64,000 nt of DNA from Arthrobacter woluwensis (GCF_900105345.1 NZ_FNSN01000003.1:1054001-1118000), one strand, 5' to 3'. Shown: positions 52,789 through 61,651, counted from the first letter of the stretch. Program-made: numbers and translations. Notes: generated from the letters alone by a model not told the origin.

Positions 52789-53240
52789 TGCCTGCACTGA
52801 ATCGACCTGCACTCAATGAGCTGGAGAAGGGACAGGAGATCGGCCGTCGCGTCATCGACGTGAACCGCGTCGACCTCGTGAAGTACGCCGGGGCTTCCGG
52901 GGACTTCAACCCGATCCACTGGAACGAGGCCTTCGCCCAGGGCGTGGAGCTGCCCGGCGTGATCGCCCACGGCATGTTCACCATGGGCTCGGCCGTTCAG
53001 CTGGTCACCGACTGGGCCGGCGATCCTGGCGCGGTCGTCGACTACCAGACCCGGTTCACCAAGCCGGTCCTCGTCCAGGACACCACCGGCACCGAGGAGC
53101 CGGGCGCGCAGGTCGAGGTGGTGGGCGTCGTCGGCGCGCTCGACGAAGAGGCCGGCACCGCCCGGATCGACCTCACCGTCACCTTCGACGGGCAGCGCGT
53201 CCTGATGAAGGCTCAGGCCGTGGTGAAGCTCTCCGCATGA
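52788..53240 (+). CDS. MaoC-like (R)-hydroxyacyl dehydratase (HadB type)
   Basis: 150 aa with the MaoC hydratase-2 motif VKYAGASGDFNPIHWNEAFA, where Asp and His are the catalytic pair, and ELPGVIAHGMFTMGSAVQLV. C-terminal strands (VDYQTRFTKPVLVQDTTGTE) complete the hotdog. It forms the active heterodimer with the preceding subunit. Overlap with murB is 4 nt (ATGA). The hadA-hadB-murB order is a common actinobacterial arrangement. Confidence 0.9.
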   Translation: MPALNRPALNELEKGQEIGRRVIDVNRVDLVKYAGASGDFNPIHWNEAFAQGVELPGVIAHGMFTMGSAVQLVTDWAGDPGAVVDYQTRFTKPVLVQDTTGTEEPGAQVEVVGVVGALDEEAGTARIDLTVTFDGQRVLMKAQAVVKLSA

Positions 53241-54301
53241 CACAGCCGACGCTGGCCGACCTGACCACCACCCACGTGGGCGGCCCCGCGGGCCGTTACG
53301 TGGAGGCCGACTCCGAAGCCGCGATCGTCGACGCCGTTCGGAGCGCCGACGCGGCGGGGGAAGACCTCCTGATCCTCGGCGGGGGCTCGAATCTCCTGGT
53401 GTCCGACGACGGGTACCCCGGCACCGTCCTGCGCATCACGTCGCGGGGCATCCAGGTCTCCTCCGAGGAGACCTGCGGCGGCGCCACCGTCACGGTCCAG
53501 GCCGGGCACCCCTGGGACGAATTCGTGCACCACAGCGTGCTGCACGCGCACTCCGGGGTCGAGGCGCTGTCGGGGATCCCCGGCAGCACGGGGGCGACGC
53601 CGGTGCAGAACGTCGGCGCGTACGGTGCGGACGTCTCCCAGACCATCGCCCAGGTGCGGACCTGGGACCGTGGCACCAATGCCGTCCGGACGTTCACCCT
53701 CTCCGAGCTCGAGTTCGGGTACCGGGATTCGATCCTCAAGCGGACCACGAGCAACGGGTCCCCGCGCTTCGTGGTGCTGAGCGTGACCTTCCAGTTCCCG
53801 CTGGGCCGCATGAGCGCCCCGATCCGCTACGCCGAGCTCGCCCGCACCCTGGGCGTGGAGCCGGGGGAACGGGCCAATGCGCTGGAGGTCCGTCACGCCG
53901 TGCTCGAGCTCCGCAAGGGCAAGGGCATGGTGCTGAACCCGGAGGATCACGACACGTGGTCCACGGGGTCCTTCTTCACGAACCCCGTGGTCAGCGAGGC
54001 GGACGCGGCCCGGCTGCCCGAAGACGCCCCCCGGTACCCAGCGGGCGACGGGTCGGTGAAGCTGTCCGCGGCCTGGCTGATCGACCACGCGGGCTTCCCG
54101 AAGGGCTTCGGCCTGGCCGAGGATTCCGTGACGGGCGGCCGCGCCTCGTTGTCCACCAAGCACACCCTGGCACTCACCAACCGCGGCGGCGCCAGTGCTC
54201 AGGACCTCCTGGCCCTGGCGCGCGAGGTGCGGGGCGGCGTGGAGGCGGCGTTCGGCGTCGTGCTCCACAACGAGCCGCTGCTCATCGGCCTGGAGCTCTG
54301 A
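53237..54301 (+). CDS. murB: UDP-N-acetylmuramate dehydrogenase
   Basis: 354-aa FAD enzyme that reduces UDP-GlcNAc-enolpyruvate to UDP-MurNAc in peptidoglycan synthesis. FAD-binding motif LLILGGGSNLLVSDDGYPGT; EALSGIPGSTGATPVQNVGA with the conserved GS/GAxxQNxGAYG; active-site segment LKRTTSNG region and WSTGSFFTNPVVS with the catalytic Ser; AAWLIDHAGFPKGFG at the C-terminal domain. Type I MurB without the extra C-terminal loop changes. The stop codon lies in the arm of a palindrome (54298-54359). Confidence 0.96.
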   Translation: MTQPTLADLTTTHVGGPAGRYVEADSEAAIVDAVRSADAAGEDLLILGGGSNLLVSDDGYPGTVLRITSRGIQVSSEETCGGATVTVQAGHPWDEFVHHSVLHAHSGVEALSGIPGSTGATPVQNVGAYGADVSQTIAQVRTWDRGTNAVRTFTLSELEFGYRDSILKRTTSNGSPRFVVLSVTFQFPLGRMSAPIRYAELARTLGVEPGERANALEVRHAVLELRKGKGMVLNPEDHDTWSTGSFFTNPVVSEADAARLPEDAPRYPAGDGSVKLSAAWLIDHAGFPKGFGLAEDSVTGGRASLSTKHTLALTNRGGASAQDLLALAREVRGGVEAAFGVVLHNEPLLIGLEL

Positions 54302-54359
54302 CTCTCACCCCATCGACTGTCCCCACGCCGGTGGGGACGGCCGATGGGAGGGGAGTCAG
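54298..54359. terminator. Bidirectional hairpin between murB and the convergent membrane gene
   Basis: Nested arms CTGACTC / GAGTCAG, CCCATCG / CGATGGG and TCCCCA / TGGGGA. The left inner part reads ATCGACTGTCCCC, similar to the ATCGACTGCTCC arm of type A elements, so it may be a shortened relative. It contains both stop codons. Confidence 0.8.
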
Positions 54360-54832
54360 GCTTCGGGTTCGTCGAGTGAGCAGGCGCGGCTGAAGAGCAG
54401 GTAGCTGAGCGCCGAGGCGCAGGCTCCGGTGAGGAAGACCTGGCTGAAGGCGAGGGTCTGCGAGGTGGGTCCGCCCACAAGGAACAGGCCGATCACGGAG
54501 AATGCGATGGCCCCCGAGAGCATCATGAGCGCGCCGAAGTAGAAGCTGCGCACCATCACGGGCAGCTCGTTGCTGAGGGAGAGCTGCCACCGTGCGGAGC
54601 GGGGCTTGTCCAAGGGCTGCGAGAACACCGCGCAGGCCAGGAGGACGATCGACAATGCCGCGGCGGTCGAGCCGACCACTTGGATCATCTGGAGGGTGCT
54701 CGACACCTTGAGACCCGAGGTGATCGCCACGAACAGGGCCGCGCCCATGCCGAGGATCGCCAGCAGCCAGCCGGGCACGGCCAGGCAGCGGCTCATCAGG
54801 CGCATGTTCGGCCAGAGTTCTCCCAGGGTCAC
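54356..54832 (-). CDS. Four-helix membrane protein, unknown
   Basis: 158 aa with four hydrophobic segments: VPGWLLAILGMGAALFVAIT, VVGSTAAALSIVLLACAVFS, FYFGALMMLSGAIAFSVIGL and QTLAFSQVFLTGACASALSY. Start could be the ATG at 54832 or MRLMSR at 54805. I do not recognise a family. Convergent with murB across the hairpin and divergent from the winged-helix gene. Confidence 0.65.
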   Translation of the reverse strand: MTLGELWPNMRLMSRCLAVPGWLLAILGMGAALFVAITSGLKVSSTLQMIQVVGSTAAALSIVLLACAVFSQPLDKPRSARWQLSLSNELPVMVRSFYFGALMMLSGAIAFSVIGLFLVGGPTSQTLAFSQVFLTGACASALSYLLFSRACSLDEPEA

Positions 54833-54885
54833 CCATCCACCTTATCCGGTGCGACGCCGACGGGCCGGTGTCGCACCCCTGTGCC

Positions 54886-54891
54886 TAGGAT
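54886..54891 (+). promoter_or_regulatory. -10 box for leaderless transcript of the winged-helix gene
   Basis: TAGGAT exactly 6 nt before the ATG at 54898. Confidence 0.55.
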
Positions 54892-54897
54892 GACACC

Positions 54898-56037
54898 ATG
54901 GCCTCGACGCTGACTCCACGCGACATCCCGCGTCTCCGGCTCCTCAGCCACGGGCTGCTGCCGGCGCCGGAAGGGTTCCCCCGTCCCGCTTTCCACGCCG
55001 CCGAGGACGTGGTGGGCTGGATGACCGCCGTGCAAGGGCAGGACTGGTACTCGGTCCCGTGGTCGATCGGCGCGCGGTGGACCGGCGGCGCGACGACGGC
55101 GGCGCAGGCTTCCGGGGCCTCCGCGGCTGCGGTGCGACAAGCCTTCACCGACGGCAGGATCGTGCGCTCGTGGCCCATGCGCGGCACCCTGCACACGCTC
55201 CTTCCGCAAGACCTTCCCCTGTTCCATGCCCTGACCTCGGAACGCCTCCTGAAGTCGATGGCCTCCCGGCACCGGAACCTGAGCATCGTCCCGGAGGACT
55301 GGGAGAAGGCCCGCACCGTGGTCCGTGCGACCCTGCGCGGCGGCGGCCGGGCCACACGGGCTGAGCTGTTCACGGCTCTCGAAGAGGCCGGACAGGGCAC
55401 CAAGGCTCAGCGCGGAGCCCACCTGCTCCTCGTCCTGTCCATCACCGGGACCCTCGTTCAGGGGCCTGCGGACGGCAAGGAGCATCTCTTCGTCCTGCAG
55501 GACGAGTGGATCACCTCGCCGCGCGAGCTGTCCGTCGACGACGCCCTCGATGACCTGCTGGAACGCTACGTCCGCAGCCACGGCCCCGCGACCATCCGCG
55601 ACTTCGCCTGGTGGACCGGCCTGCCTCTCGGCCCGTGCCGGGAAGCGCAGCTCCGGCTCGGCGACCGGGTGCGCGAGTACGAGGGCGGCTGGCTGCTGGA
55701 TGAGGAGACTGCCGCGTGGCTGGACGCCCGTGACGGCGAGCCGCTGCCGGGCGCGAGGTCGTTCCACCTCCTGGCCGGCTTCGACGAGTACATCCTCGGG
55801 TACACGGACCGCAGTCCCGTCCTCGCGCGCGAACACTTCGACCTGATCGTGCCCGGCGGCAACGGCATGTTCAAGCGCACCATGATGAGTGGAGGCGTGA
55901 CGGACGGGACGTGGTCCACGGACTCGCGCGGCGCCGTCGTGCTCGAACCGTTCGACGCGGACGGAGCCCGATCGCACCGTTCGAGCGCGGCCCGAGTGGC
56001 CGCCTATCAGCGATTCATGGGCACTCAGCGCGTGTAG
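54898..56037 (+). CDS. Winged-helix DNA-binding domain protein (HTH_42/AlkZ-like)
   Basis: 379 aa. Characteristic segments: DVVGWMTAVQGQDWYSVPWS (Q-Q motif region; here VQGQDW), RIVRSWPMRGTLHTLLPQDL and the C-terminal LAGFDEYILGYTDRSPVLAR. These match the HTH_42 family that includes the DNA glycosylases AlkX/AlkZ. In AlkZ the QxQ motif unhooks interstrand crosslinks; here the comparable stretch is VQGQDW, so repair activity is possible but not proven. The 3' end overlaps the convergent DUF3060 gene by 13 bp. Confidence 0.85.
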   Translation: MASTLTPRDIPRLRLLSHGLLPAPEGFPRPAFHAAEDVVGWMTAVQGQDWYSVPWSIGARWTGGATTAAQASGASAAAVRQAFTDGRIVRSWPMRGTLHTLLPQDLPLFHALTSERLLKSMASRHRNLSIVPEDWEKARTVVRATLRGGGRATRAELFTALEEAGQGTKAQRGAHLLLVLSITGTLVQGPADGKEHLFVLQDEWITSPRELSVDDALDDLLERYVRSHGPATIRDFAWWTGLPLGPCREAQLRLGDRVREYEGGWLLDEETAAWLDARDGEPLPGARSFHLLAGFDEYILGYTDRSPVLAREHFDLIVPGGNGMFKRTMMSGGVTDGTWSTDSRGAVVLEPFDADGARSHRSSAARVAAYQRFMGTQRV

Positions 56038-56672
56038 GTGTTGTCTTTGCCGGTGTCCGAGCCGGGAAGCTTGATGCCGGAGGACCAGTTGAAGGTGTTC
56101 GAGTCTCCGCTGACGGTGAGGCCGCTCAAGGCGCCGCTGAGGACCACCGTGTTGCGGTCGCCGGTCACGGCGAGGGATTGGACCTCGTGGGCGTTCAGCG
56201 AGCCGCCGTCGGCCGCGAGCGTGACCTTCCCGGCTTTCCGGCTGAGAGTCACCGTGGTGTCCGCGCCGGACACGGTCAGCGTGGAGATCTCGTCTGCGTT
56301 GAGGCTCGCCTTGGCGCCCGTCGTCTCGACCGCATCCCAGGTCTTGCCGATGACCGCGGAGCCGGGCCCGGTGACGACGAGTTTCTTCGCCGAGTCGATG
56401 TTCGCGCGCACCTCGGCCCCGGACAGGGTCACCGTCCCGCACTGGCCGGTGAGGACGGCGGAAGTGCTCTTCGCCGAGATCACGACGTCTTCGCCCTCGC
56501 TGCAGGTGCTGTCTGCGGTGATCTCCCGGGTGCCACTCGCGGAGGGGGCGGTGGGCCCGTTTCCGGAGGCCTGGGGCGCAGAGCAGCCCGCGACCGTGAG
56601 CGCGAGAAGCAGGGCCGCGGTTGCGGCGCGTGATGAAGTTGCGGCGGTCGAAGAAGGTGCGGTGCGTGTCAT
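56025..56672 (-). CDS. DUF3060-type lipoprotein
   Basis: 215 aa. Lipoprotein signal ALLLALTVAGCSAPQAS, then a Ser/Thr/Gly linker, then a repetitive beta region: VTLSGAEVRANIDSAKKLVV, LTVSGADTTVTLSRKAGKVT, LAVTGDRNTVVLSGALSGLT, VSGDSNTFNWSSG. The repeated 'V.G..N.V.ls' strand pattern is that of DUF3060, a right-handed parallel beta-type fold common in actinobacterial surface lipoproteins. Start ATG 56672. Function unknown. Confidence 0.82.
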   Translation of the reverse strand: MTRTAPSSTAATSSRAATAALLLALTVAGCSAPQASGNGPTAPSASGTREITADSTCSEGEDVVISAKSTSAVLTGQCGTVTLSGAEVRANIDSAKKLVVTGPGSAVIGKTWDAVETTGAKASLNADEISTLTVSGADTTVTLSRKAGKVTLAADGGSLNAHEVQSLAVTGDRNTVVLSGALSGLTVSGDSNTFNWSSGIKLPGSDTGKDNTYTR

Positions 56673-56745
56673 GGCAGTCCCCTGTGCGTGACGTCGGATG
56701 GTGGCTCGATCGTAGCCGAAGGGGATGTCACACGGTTGTCGAGGG

Positions 56746-57891
56746 CTAGAGCCCCATACGGTCCAGGGCGGCGCGCAGCCGCTCCACCGTGCCATCGACA
56801 TCGCCGAGCTTGTCCAGCCCGAACAACCCGACCCGGAACGTGGCGAAGTCGTCCGGCTCTCCACAGTGCAGCGGGACACCGGCGGCGACCTGGACTCCCT
56901 CCCGAGCGAAGCGGGCTCCGGACTTCAGCTCAGGATCGGTGGTATGCACGACCACCACGCTCGGCGCCGCGTACTCCGACGCCGCCACCGACGGCAGACC
57001 GCGTTCCGCGAGGAGCTCCCGGACCCGCCGGCCCAGCTCGTTCTGAGCCGCCCGCAGTTCCTCGTAACCACGGTCCCGCGTCTCGATCATCTGGGAGAGG
57101 TTCCGCACGATCGTGTCCGTGGGCATCGTCGCGTGATAGGCGGCCCGGCCTTCGCGGTACGCCTCGGAGATGTTCAGCCAGGTCCGCAGATCCAGTGCGA
57201 AACTCGTCGACGCACGGGACTCCACGATCTCGCGGGCCGACGAGCTGAGCATCACGTAGCCGACGCCGGGAGAGCCGCTCCAGCCCTTCTGCGGGGCGCT
57301 GAGGAGGACGTCCACCCCGAGTGCCTGCATGTCGACCAGCAAGGCGCCGGAGGCGATGCAGTCGAGCACCAGCACGCCGCCCACCTCGTGCACGGCGTCG
57401 GCGAGGCCCCGGACGTACTCGTCCGGGAGGACCATGCCGGCCGCCGTCTCGACATGCGGCGCGAACACGACGGCGGGCCGCTCGGCACGGATGGCGGCCA
57501 CCACCTCGTCGAGCGGGGCCGGCCTCCACGCCGCCTGTGGGCCCTCGCCGTCCGGGCGGGCGGCACAGACCGTGACGCTCGACGCGATGGAGCCGGCGTC
57601 GAGGATCTGGGACCAGCGATACGAGAAGAGCCCATTGCGCACCACCAAGGCGTGCGCGCCCGCGGCGAAGTGCCGCGCGACCGATTCCATGGCGTAGCTG
57701 CCACCGCCGTTGACGAGGGCGACGGCGTCCGCGGAGTACGCGGTGCGGAGGATGTCCAGCGTCTGCTGCATCGCGGCGATGAAGCGCTGGGACATGTGAT
57801 TCAGGGACCGGTCCGTGAAGACGACCGAGTACTCCAGCAGGCCATCAGGATCGACATCGGGACGGGGCAGCTCAGGCGAGGGCAGGTTCAT
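56746..57891 (-). CDS. Class V PLP-dependent aminotransferase (alanine-glyoxylate/serine-pyruvate type)
   Basis: 381 aa. PLP lysine is in LLSAPQKGWSGSPGVGYVML. GGGSYAMESVARHFAAGAHA is the phosphate-binding/substrate region, FAPHVETAAGMVLPDEYVRG and VLVLDCIASGALLVDM follow with the Asp that contacts PLP nitrogen. Such enzymes convert glyoxylate or serine/pyruvate; exact substrate unresolved. Start ATG 57891 fits MNLPSPELPRPDVDPDGLLE. The 73-bp gap to the DUF3060 gene and the 57892-58071 region show no gene. Confidence 0.88.
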   Translation of the reverse strand: MNLPSPELPRPDVDPDGLLEYSVVFTDRSLNHMSQRFIAAMQQTLDILRTAYSADAVALVNGGGSYAMESVARHFAAGAHALVVRNGLFSYRWSQILDAGSIASSVTVCAARPDGEGPQAAWRPAPLDEVVAAIRAERPAVVFAPHVETAAGMVLPDEYVRGLADAVHEVGGVLVLDCIASGALLVDMQALGVDVLLSAPQKGWSGSPGVGYVMLSSSAREIVESRASTSFALDLRTWLNISEAYREGRAAYHATMPTDTIVRNLSQMIETRDRGYEELRAAQNELGRRVRELLAERGLPSVAASEYAAPSVVVVHTTDPELKSGARFAREGVQVAAGVPLHCGEPDDFATFRVGLFGLDKLGDVDGTVERLRAALDRMGL

Positions 57892-58071
57892 GGCTCCATG
57901 GTGGCATGACCGGCGCGGCAAGCACAGCACCAGGGACGCTCTGTGGACGGAGCCATGCACATGGACGGGGACCGTTGCGCGGCCCCCGCCACGAGGACGG
58001 CTGCCTGGCGCCGCCACCCAGGGCACCCATCAGACGCCACCTCCCCGCCGTCGTCGTGCCCGGAAACGACG

Positions 58072-58107
58072 GAAGGCGCGGACTCCCGCAGGAGTCCGCG
58101 CCTTCCA
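58072..58107 (-). terminator. Terminator of asd
   Basis: 16-bp perfect arms GGAAGGCGCGGACTCC / GGAGTCCGCGCCTTCC around CGCA, 17 bp past the asd stop. Confidence 0.92.
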
Positions 58108-58123
58108 GGGGAAGCCGGAACGG

Positions 58124-59254
58124 TCAGAGACGGCCGGTGGCGATGCTGACCATGCGGCGCAGCGGCTCGGCGGCGCCCCAGAGGAGCTGGTCGCCCACGG
58201 TGAAGGCGCTGATGTACTCCGGTCCCATCTCCATCTTGCGGATGCGGCCGACGGGGATGTTCAGCGTGCCCGAGGCGGCGACCGGGGTGAGGTCGTTCAT
58301 GGACGCCTCCTTGACGTTGGGAACGACCGTGGCCCACTCGTTGTCGGCATCGATGATCTTCTCGATCTCCTCGACGGACAGGTCCTCGCGGAGCTTGAGG
58401 GTGAGCGCCTGGGAGTGGGAGCGCATGGCGCCGATGCGTACGCAGAGGCCGTCCATGATGATGCGGTCCGCGTCGGTGGTGCCGAGGATCTTGTTGGTCT
58501 CCACCCCGGCCTTCCACTCCTCGCGGCTCTGGCCGTTGCCGAGGTCCGAGTCGATCCAGGGGATGAGCGAGCCCGCGAGCGGCACACCGAACTGGGCGGC
58601 ATCCACGCCGTCGCGCTGGTGGGCGAGCACCTTGCGGTCGATCTCCAGGATCGCCGACGCCGGGTCCTGCAGCTCGCTGCTGACTTCGGCGTTCAGGGTG
58701 CCGAACTGGTTGAGCAGCTCGCGCATGTGCCGCGCGCCGCCGCCCGACGCCGCCTGGTACGTCATGGAGGTGCCCCACTCGACCAGGTTGTTCTTGAACA
58801 GCCCGCCCAGGCCCATGAGCATGCAGGAGACGGTGCAGTTGCCGCCGATGAAGTCCTTCACGCCGGACTCGAGCCCGCGGTCGATGACGTCACGGTTGAT
58901 CGGGTCAAGGACGATGATCGAGTCGTCGTTCATGCGCAACGTGGAGGCGGCGTCGATCCACAGACCGTCCCAGCCGCGGGAACGCAGCGCGGTGTGGACC
59001 TGCTTGGTGTAGTCGCCGCCCTGAGCGGTGACGATGATCGGCAGCTTGGCCAGGGTGTCGATGTCGAACGCGTCTTCCAGGGTGCCGGCGCCCTCAGCGA
59101 AAGAAGGGGCGGCACCACCTGCGTTGGAGGTGGAGAAGAAGACGGGGTTCAGGCTGGCAAAGTCATGCTCTTCCTGCATGCGCTGCATGAGGACGGAACC
59201 GACCATGCCACGCCACCCGACAAAACCTACGGAAGGCACGGCTGCGTTAGTCAT
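58124..59254 (-). CDS. asd: Aspartate-semialdehyde dehydrogenase
   Basis: 376-aa NADP enzyme making aspartate semialdehyde for lysine, threonine, methionine and diaminopimelate. NADP loop [20 protein letters not shown]; active-site Cys140 in [35 protein letters not shown]; His in GALRSH-like ALTLKLRED region; C-terminal [20 protein letters not shown]. The motif set is that of the E. coli-type enzyme, not the shorter mycobacterial type, so this lineage may have acquired it by transfer (inference). Confidence 0.95.
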   Translation of the reverse strand: MTNAAVPSVGFVGWRGMVGSVLMQRMQEEHDFASLNPVFFSTSNAGGAAPSFAEGAGTLEDAFDIDTLAKLPIIVTAQGGDYTKQVHTALRSRGWDGLWIDAASTLRMNDDSIIVLDPINRDVIDRGLESGVKDFIGGNCTVSCMLMGLGGLFKNNLVEWGTSMTYQAASGGGARHMRELLNQFGTLNAEVSSELQDPASAILEIDRKVLAHQRDGVDAAQFGVPLAGSLIPWIDSDLGNGQSREEWKAGVETNKILGTTDADRIIMDGLCVRIGAMRSHSQALTLKLREDLSVEEIEKIIDADNEWATVVPNVKEASMNDLTPVAASGTLNIPVGRIRKMEMGPEYISAFTVGDQLLWGAAEPLRRMVSIATGRL

Positions 59255-59383
59255 GACCTGATTTTACGGGGAAAGACGCCCGCGTTTCCGCCGGTTACGT
59301 CACACGGGTGTTGGGAACGGTGTGGAAGCGCGCGACGGCGGGTGGTTGGGGCCGTGGTGGGGCGGGGCCGGGCGGGTTGCCGG

Positions 59384-59449
59384 GATCTGCGCCCTTGTTT
59401 GCTTTCTGCGCCCCCATTGCGGCGCAGAAAGCAAACAAGGGCGCAGATC
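59384..59449. repeat. Long perfect intergenic palindrome, type E
   Basis: Two exact 29-nt complementary arms (59384-59412, 59421-59449) around an 8-nt loop; the core holds GCGCCCTTGTTTGCTTTCTG. Single copy in the window. It lies in the 250-bp gap between the asd start and the stop of the next minus-strand gene; the rest of the gap shows nothing. Confidence 0.93.
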
Positions 59450-59504
59450 ACCGATCCGGTGAACCGGAGTGGCCGCAGCCAACGAGAGTGGCCGTCCGGC
59501 GTCG

Positions 59505-59909
59505 TCAGCGATCGCTGGGTTCGGGTGTGCCGCGGTTCCGGCGGAGCTTCCTGGCGCGGTATTCGTCCCGCGCCATACCGAAGAAGTACCAGCTCAGCAG
59601 GGCGGCGAAGGCCGTCACCACCAGGATCCCCCATGGCGCGGGGCCGCCGTTCGCCAGGACGACGAACAGGACGACCAGAGTACCGAGCCCGAGCAGCACC
59701 ATGAAGGTGAAGAGGATCCCCATGCCCCACCAGGTGCTGACCTGGGGGTGTCCGCGCCCAGGAGAGAAACCGATCTCGTCAGCGGGGTAGCTGCGCAGCC
59801 CCTGGTCCTTGGTGTGCCGCAGAACGCGCTTCTCACCGCGGGCGAGGGCAGCCTTGTGTTCTCTGATCACCTCGTCGTTGTGACGCTCGCGGTCATTGCT
59901 GAACGCCAT
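59505..59909 (-). CDS. Two-helix membrane protein of the WXG100 cassette
   Basis: 134 aa. A charged N-terminus (NDRERHNDEVIREHKAALAR) is followed by a short conserved-looking stretch (RSYPADEIGFSPGRGHPQVS), then two membrane helices (GILFTFMVLLGLGTLVVLFV and WGILVVTAFAALLSWYFFGM) and a basic tail. Last gene of a three-gene minus-strand set, 5 bp after the previous stop. It could be an anchor or immunity-type partner of the WXG100 protein; no family recognised. Confidence 0.7.
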   Translation of the reverse strand: MAFSNDRERHNDEVIREHKAALARGEKRVLRHTKDQGLRSYPADEIGFSPGRGHPQVSTWWGMGILFTFMVLLGLGTLVVLFVVLANGGPAPWGILVVTAFAALLSWYFFGMARDEYRARKLRRNRGTPEPSDR

Positions 59910-59914
59910 GCCGA

Positions 59915-60553
59915 TCAGTCCTGCCGGATGAGCCGGATCTGCGCCAGGAGTGCTCCGTCGTCCAGGCCCGCCGTCTCCGTGACATCGTCCTCGGCGGCAG
60001 TGGACAGGCCGATGGTCCAGGAACCGTTCCCGTTCTTGACGTACAGGGTGCGGCCGCTGGCATCTTCACGCCGACGGATGGTGACACCGCCTCGGGGATG
60101 GACGCGGAGGTGTTCCCGGACGATGAAGAAGTCGGCTTCCGCGCCAGAGAGGTCCGGACGCTGAGCCATCGCCCACCAGGTCAGGTAAGCGCGGGGCTGG
60201 AACAGGAGGTGGATGTCCGGGCTTTCGATCCCGATCACGCTGTCCGTCAGCTCTTCCGTGATCAGGGAGATCTCCATGCGGCGCGTGGCGGAGGACAGCG
60301 CCGCCGCCACGGCCGCGGTGGGCCCGGACACGGCGATGTCCCCGCCCGGTTCGACGGTGGCAAGTCCGCGTGCCACGAGGGACGACGCGCCTGCTGCGAC
60401 CATGTCGGGGTTGCCGACATACTCCGAGACGCGCAATGCCTCGGCACTCGCGGTCGTCGCGTCGCTGGGAACCATGGCGGCCAGCGTGGCGATTTCGGCG
60501 AACCCGTAACCGATGGTGTCCGGCTGGGTCTGGGCTTCGGTGTGTTCAGTCAT
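59915..60553 (-). CDS. Uncharacterised protein, paralogue of the gene at the right edge
   Basis: 212 aa, soluble. Pattern: an N-terminal helix set (EALRVSEYVGNPDMVAAGAS), SLVARGLATVEPGGDIAVSG, then a beta-rich domain with IHLLFQPRAYLTWWAMAQRP and the C-terminal WTIGLSTAAEDDVTETAGLD. The partial gene at 63438 shares the framework (SGLAARGFVQPEEDGLGISG; MRMLFQPGILSTWFATPLPE), showing a local family. The arrangement next to a WXG100 protein and the two-subdomain pattern recall EspG-type T7SS chaperones, but identity is not visible by eye, so this stays a hypothesis. Gap to the WXG100 gene is 23 bp. Confidence 0.7.
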   Translation of the reverse strand: MTEHTEAQTQPDTIGYGFAEIATLAAMVPSDATTASAEALRVSEYVGNPDMVAAGASSLVARGLATVEPGGDIAVSGPTAAVAAALSSATRRMEISLITEELTDSVIGIESPDIHLLFQPRAYLTWWAMAQRPDLSGAEADFFIVREHLRVHPRGGVTIRRREDASGRTLYVKNGNGSWTIGLSTAAEDDVTETAGLDDGALLAQIRLIRQD

Positions 60554-60576
60554 CGTTCTCTTCTCCAGTCAGTGCG

Positions 60577-61560
60577 TCAAAAACCAAGGAAACCGCCGAG
60601 CTTCTTCAATCCCTTGCCGGCAGCGTCAAGGGCCTTCCCGCCCGCATTCCAGGCTCCTACGGCAGCGTCGCCGATCGCCTTGCCGGTGGCGTTCACGGCA
60701 TCGTGCACGAACGGCACGTTGTCGTAGATGGCGAGGGCGCCACTGGCCACCATGGCTGCGGTTCCGATGGGTGGCGGAGCGAAGCAGGCCACCCCCAGGC
60801 CGGCCTTCACGGAGGAGTAGATGCCTTCCCCGATCTCGCCCTTGCTGAAGTTGTTGAAGGCGTCCAGTGTGTCCAGCCCGACGCCGAGACCACCGAGGGC
60901 CTTACCGCCGACGCTGAAGAACTTTGCCGCTTTGCCGTCTTCGGCAAGGTTCAGAAGATTGCGGGCGTCTCCACTGTAGGCCTCGGAGAGCGAGTTGAGA
61001 CCCTTGCTGATGTAGTTCTCGTCCTGGAAGGCTTTGGCGATCGCCCGGAAGTCCTTGGACCAGAAATCCTTGAATCCGTCCGCCTGTTTGGAGAAGTTCA
61101 CCAGGTCGAAGATCCCAGCCCGTAGGTCGGGATACGCCTTGATCGTGTTGTACAGATCCCAGCCATTGCGGAAGGGCGAATTGTCCCCGTCCGCCAGCCA
61201 GTTCGGGCCCAGCTGGAACGGGCCCCCGTTCCCACCCGGTCCGCCGCCCGGACCACCTGGCATCGGGCCGCCGCCGGAGCCGTGGGCCGCGTTCGACGCG
61301 GTCTCCTGCTCGTCGGCCTGCGTGAGCAGGAAGCGCGACTGCTTCTTGAGCGCCGACGCCGCGTTCATCAGCACCGTGCGGTGACTGCTGTTCCACTCCG
61401 ACTTGAACCGGACCGCGTCCGGCCCCTTCCAGGCCTGCGCGCTGTTGATGCTCTGGCCGAGCTGGCTCGATTGCTGGAGCAGATTCTCCGATGCCTTACC
61501 GAAGGTCTGCGCCAGAGTGCGCAATTGCGCGACATCCGCGCCCCACACCGTGCTTCCCAT
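60577..61560 (-). CDS. WXG100-domain protein with Gly-rich hinge and hydrophobic C-terminal domain
   Basis: 327 aa. The N-terminal ~95 residues form a helical hairpin with SAQAWKGPDAVRF (Trp44-Lys-Gly at the turn) as in WXG100/ESAT-6-like proteins. A Gly/Pro hinge follows (GSGGGPMPGGPGGGPGGNGG). The C-terminal domain has repeated Gly/Ala-rich hydrophobic segments (GVGLDTLDAFNNFSKGEIGE, GTAAMVASGALAIYDNVPFV, GKAIGDAAVGAWNAGGKALD), suggesting membrane interaction. This layout fits type VII-secreted multi-domain substrates. AGGAG precedes the ATG. No ESX ATPase (EccC) is in the window. Confidence 0.8.
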   Translation of the reverse strand: MGSTVWGADVAQLRTLAQTFGKASENLLQQSSQLGQSINSAQAWKGPDAVRFKSEWNSSHRTVLMNAASALKKQSRFLLTQADEQETASNAAHGSGGGPMPGGPGGGPGGNGGPFQLGPNWLADGDNSPFRNGWDLYNTIKAYPDLRAGIFDLVNFSKQADGFKDFWSKDFRAIAKAFQDENYISKGLNSLSEAYSGDARNLLNLAEDGKAAKFFSVGGKALGGLGVGLDTLDAFNNFSKGEIGEGIYSSVKAGLGVACFAPPPIGTAAMVASGALAIYDNVPFVHDAVNATGKAIGDAAVGAWNAGGKALDAAGKGLKKLGGFLGF

Positions 61561-61627
61561 CAGGACTCCTGTCGCCCTCTGTCATGTTCATCCACCAGCG
61601 AGAGTATCCCGGATGCCCGTCGGCGAG

Positions 61628-61649
61628 CGATGGGGAGCACTCCCCATCG
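61628..61649 (-). terminator. Hairpin after the small membrane gene
   Basis: CGATGGGGAG-CA-CTCCCCATCG, a 10-bp perfect inverted repeat with a 2-nt centre, adjacent to the stop at 61652. It could equally be a protein-binding palindrome in front of the WXG100 cassette. Confidence 0.6.
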
Positions 61650-61651
61650 GC

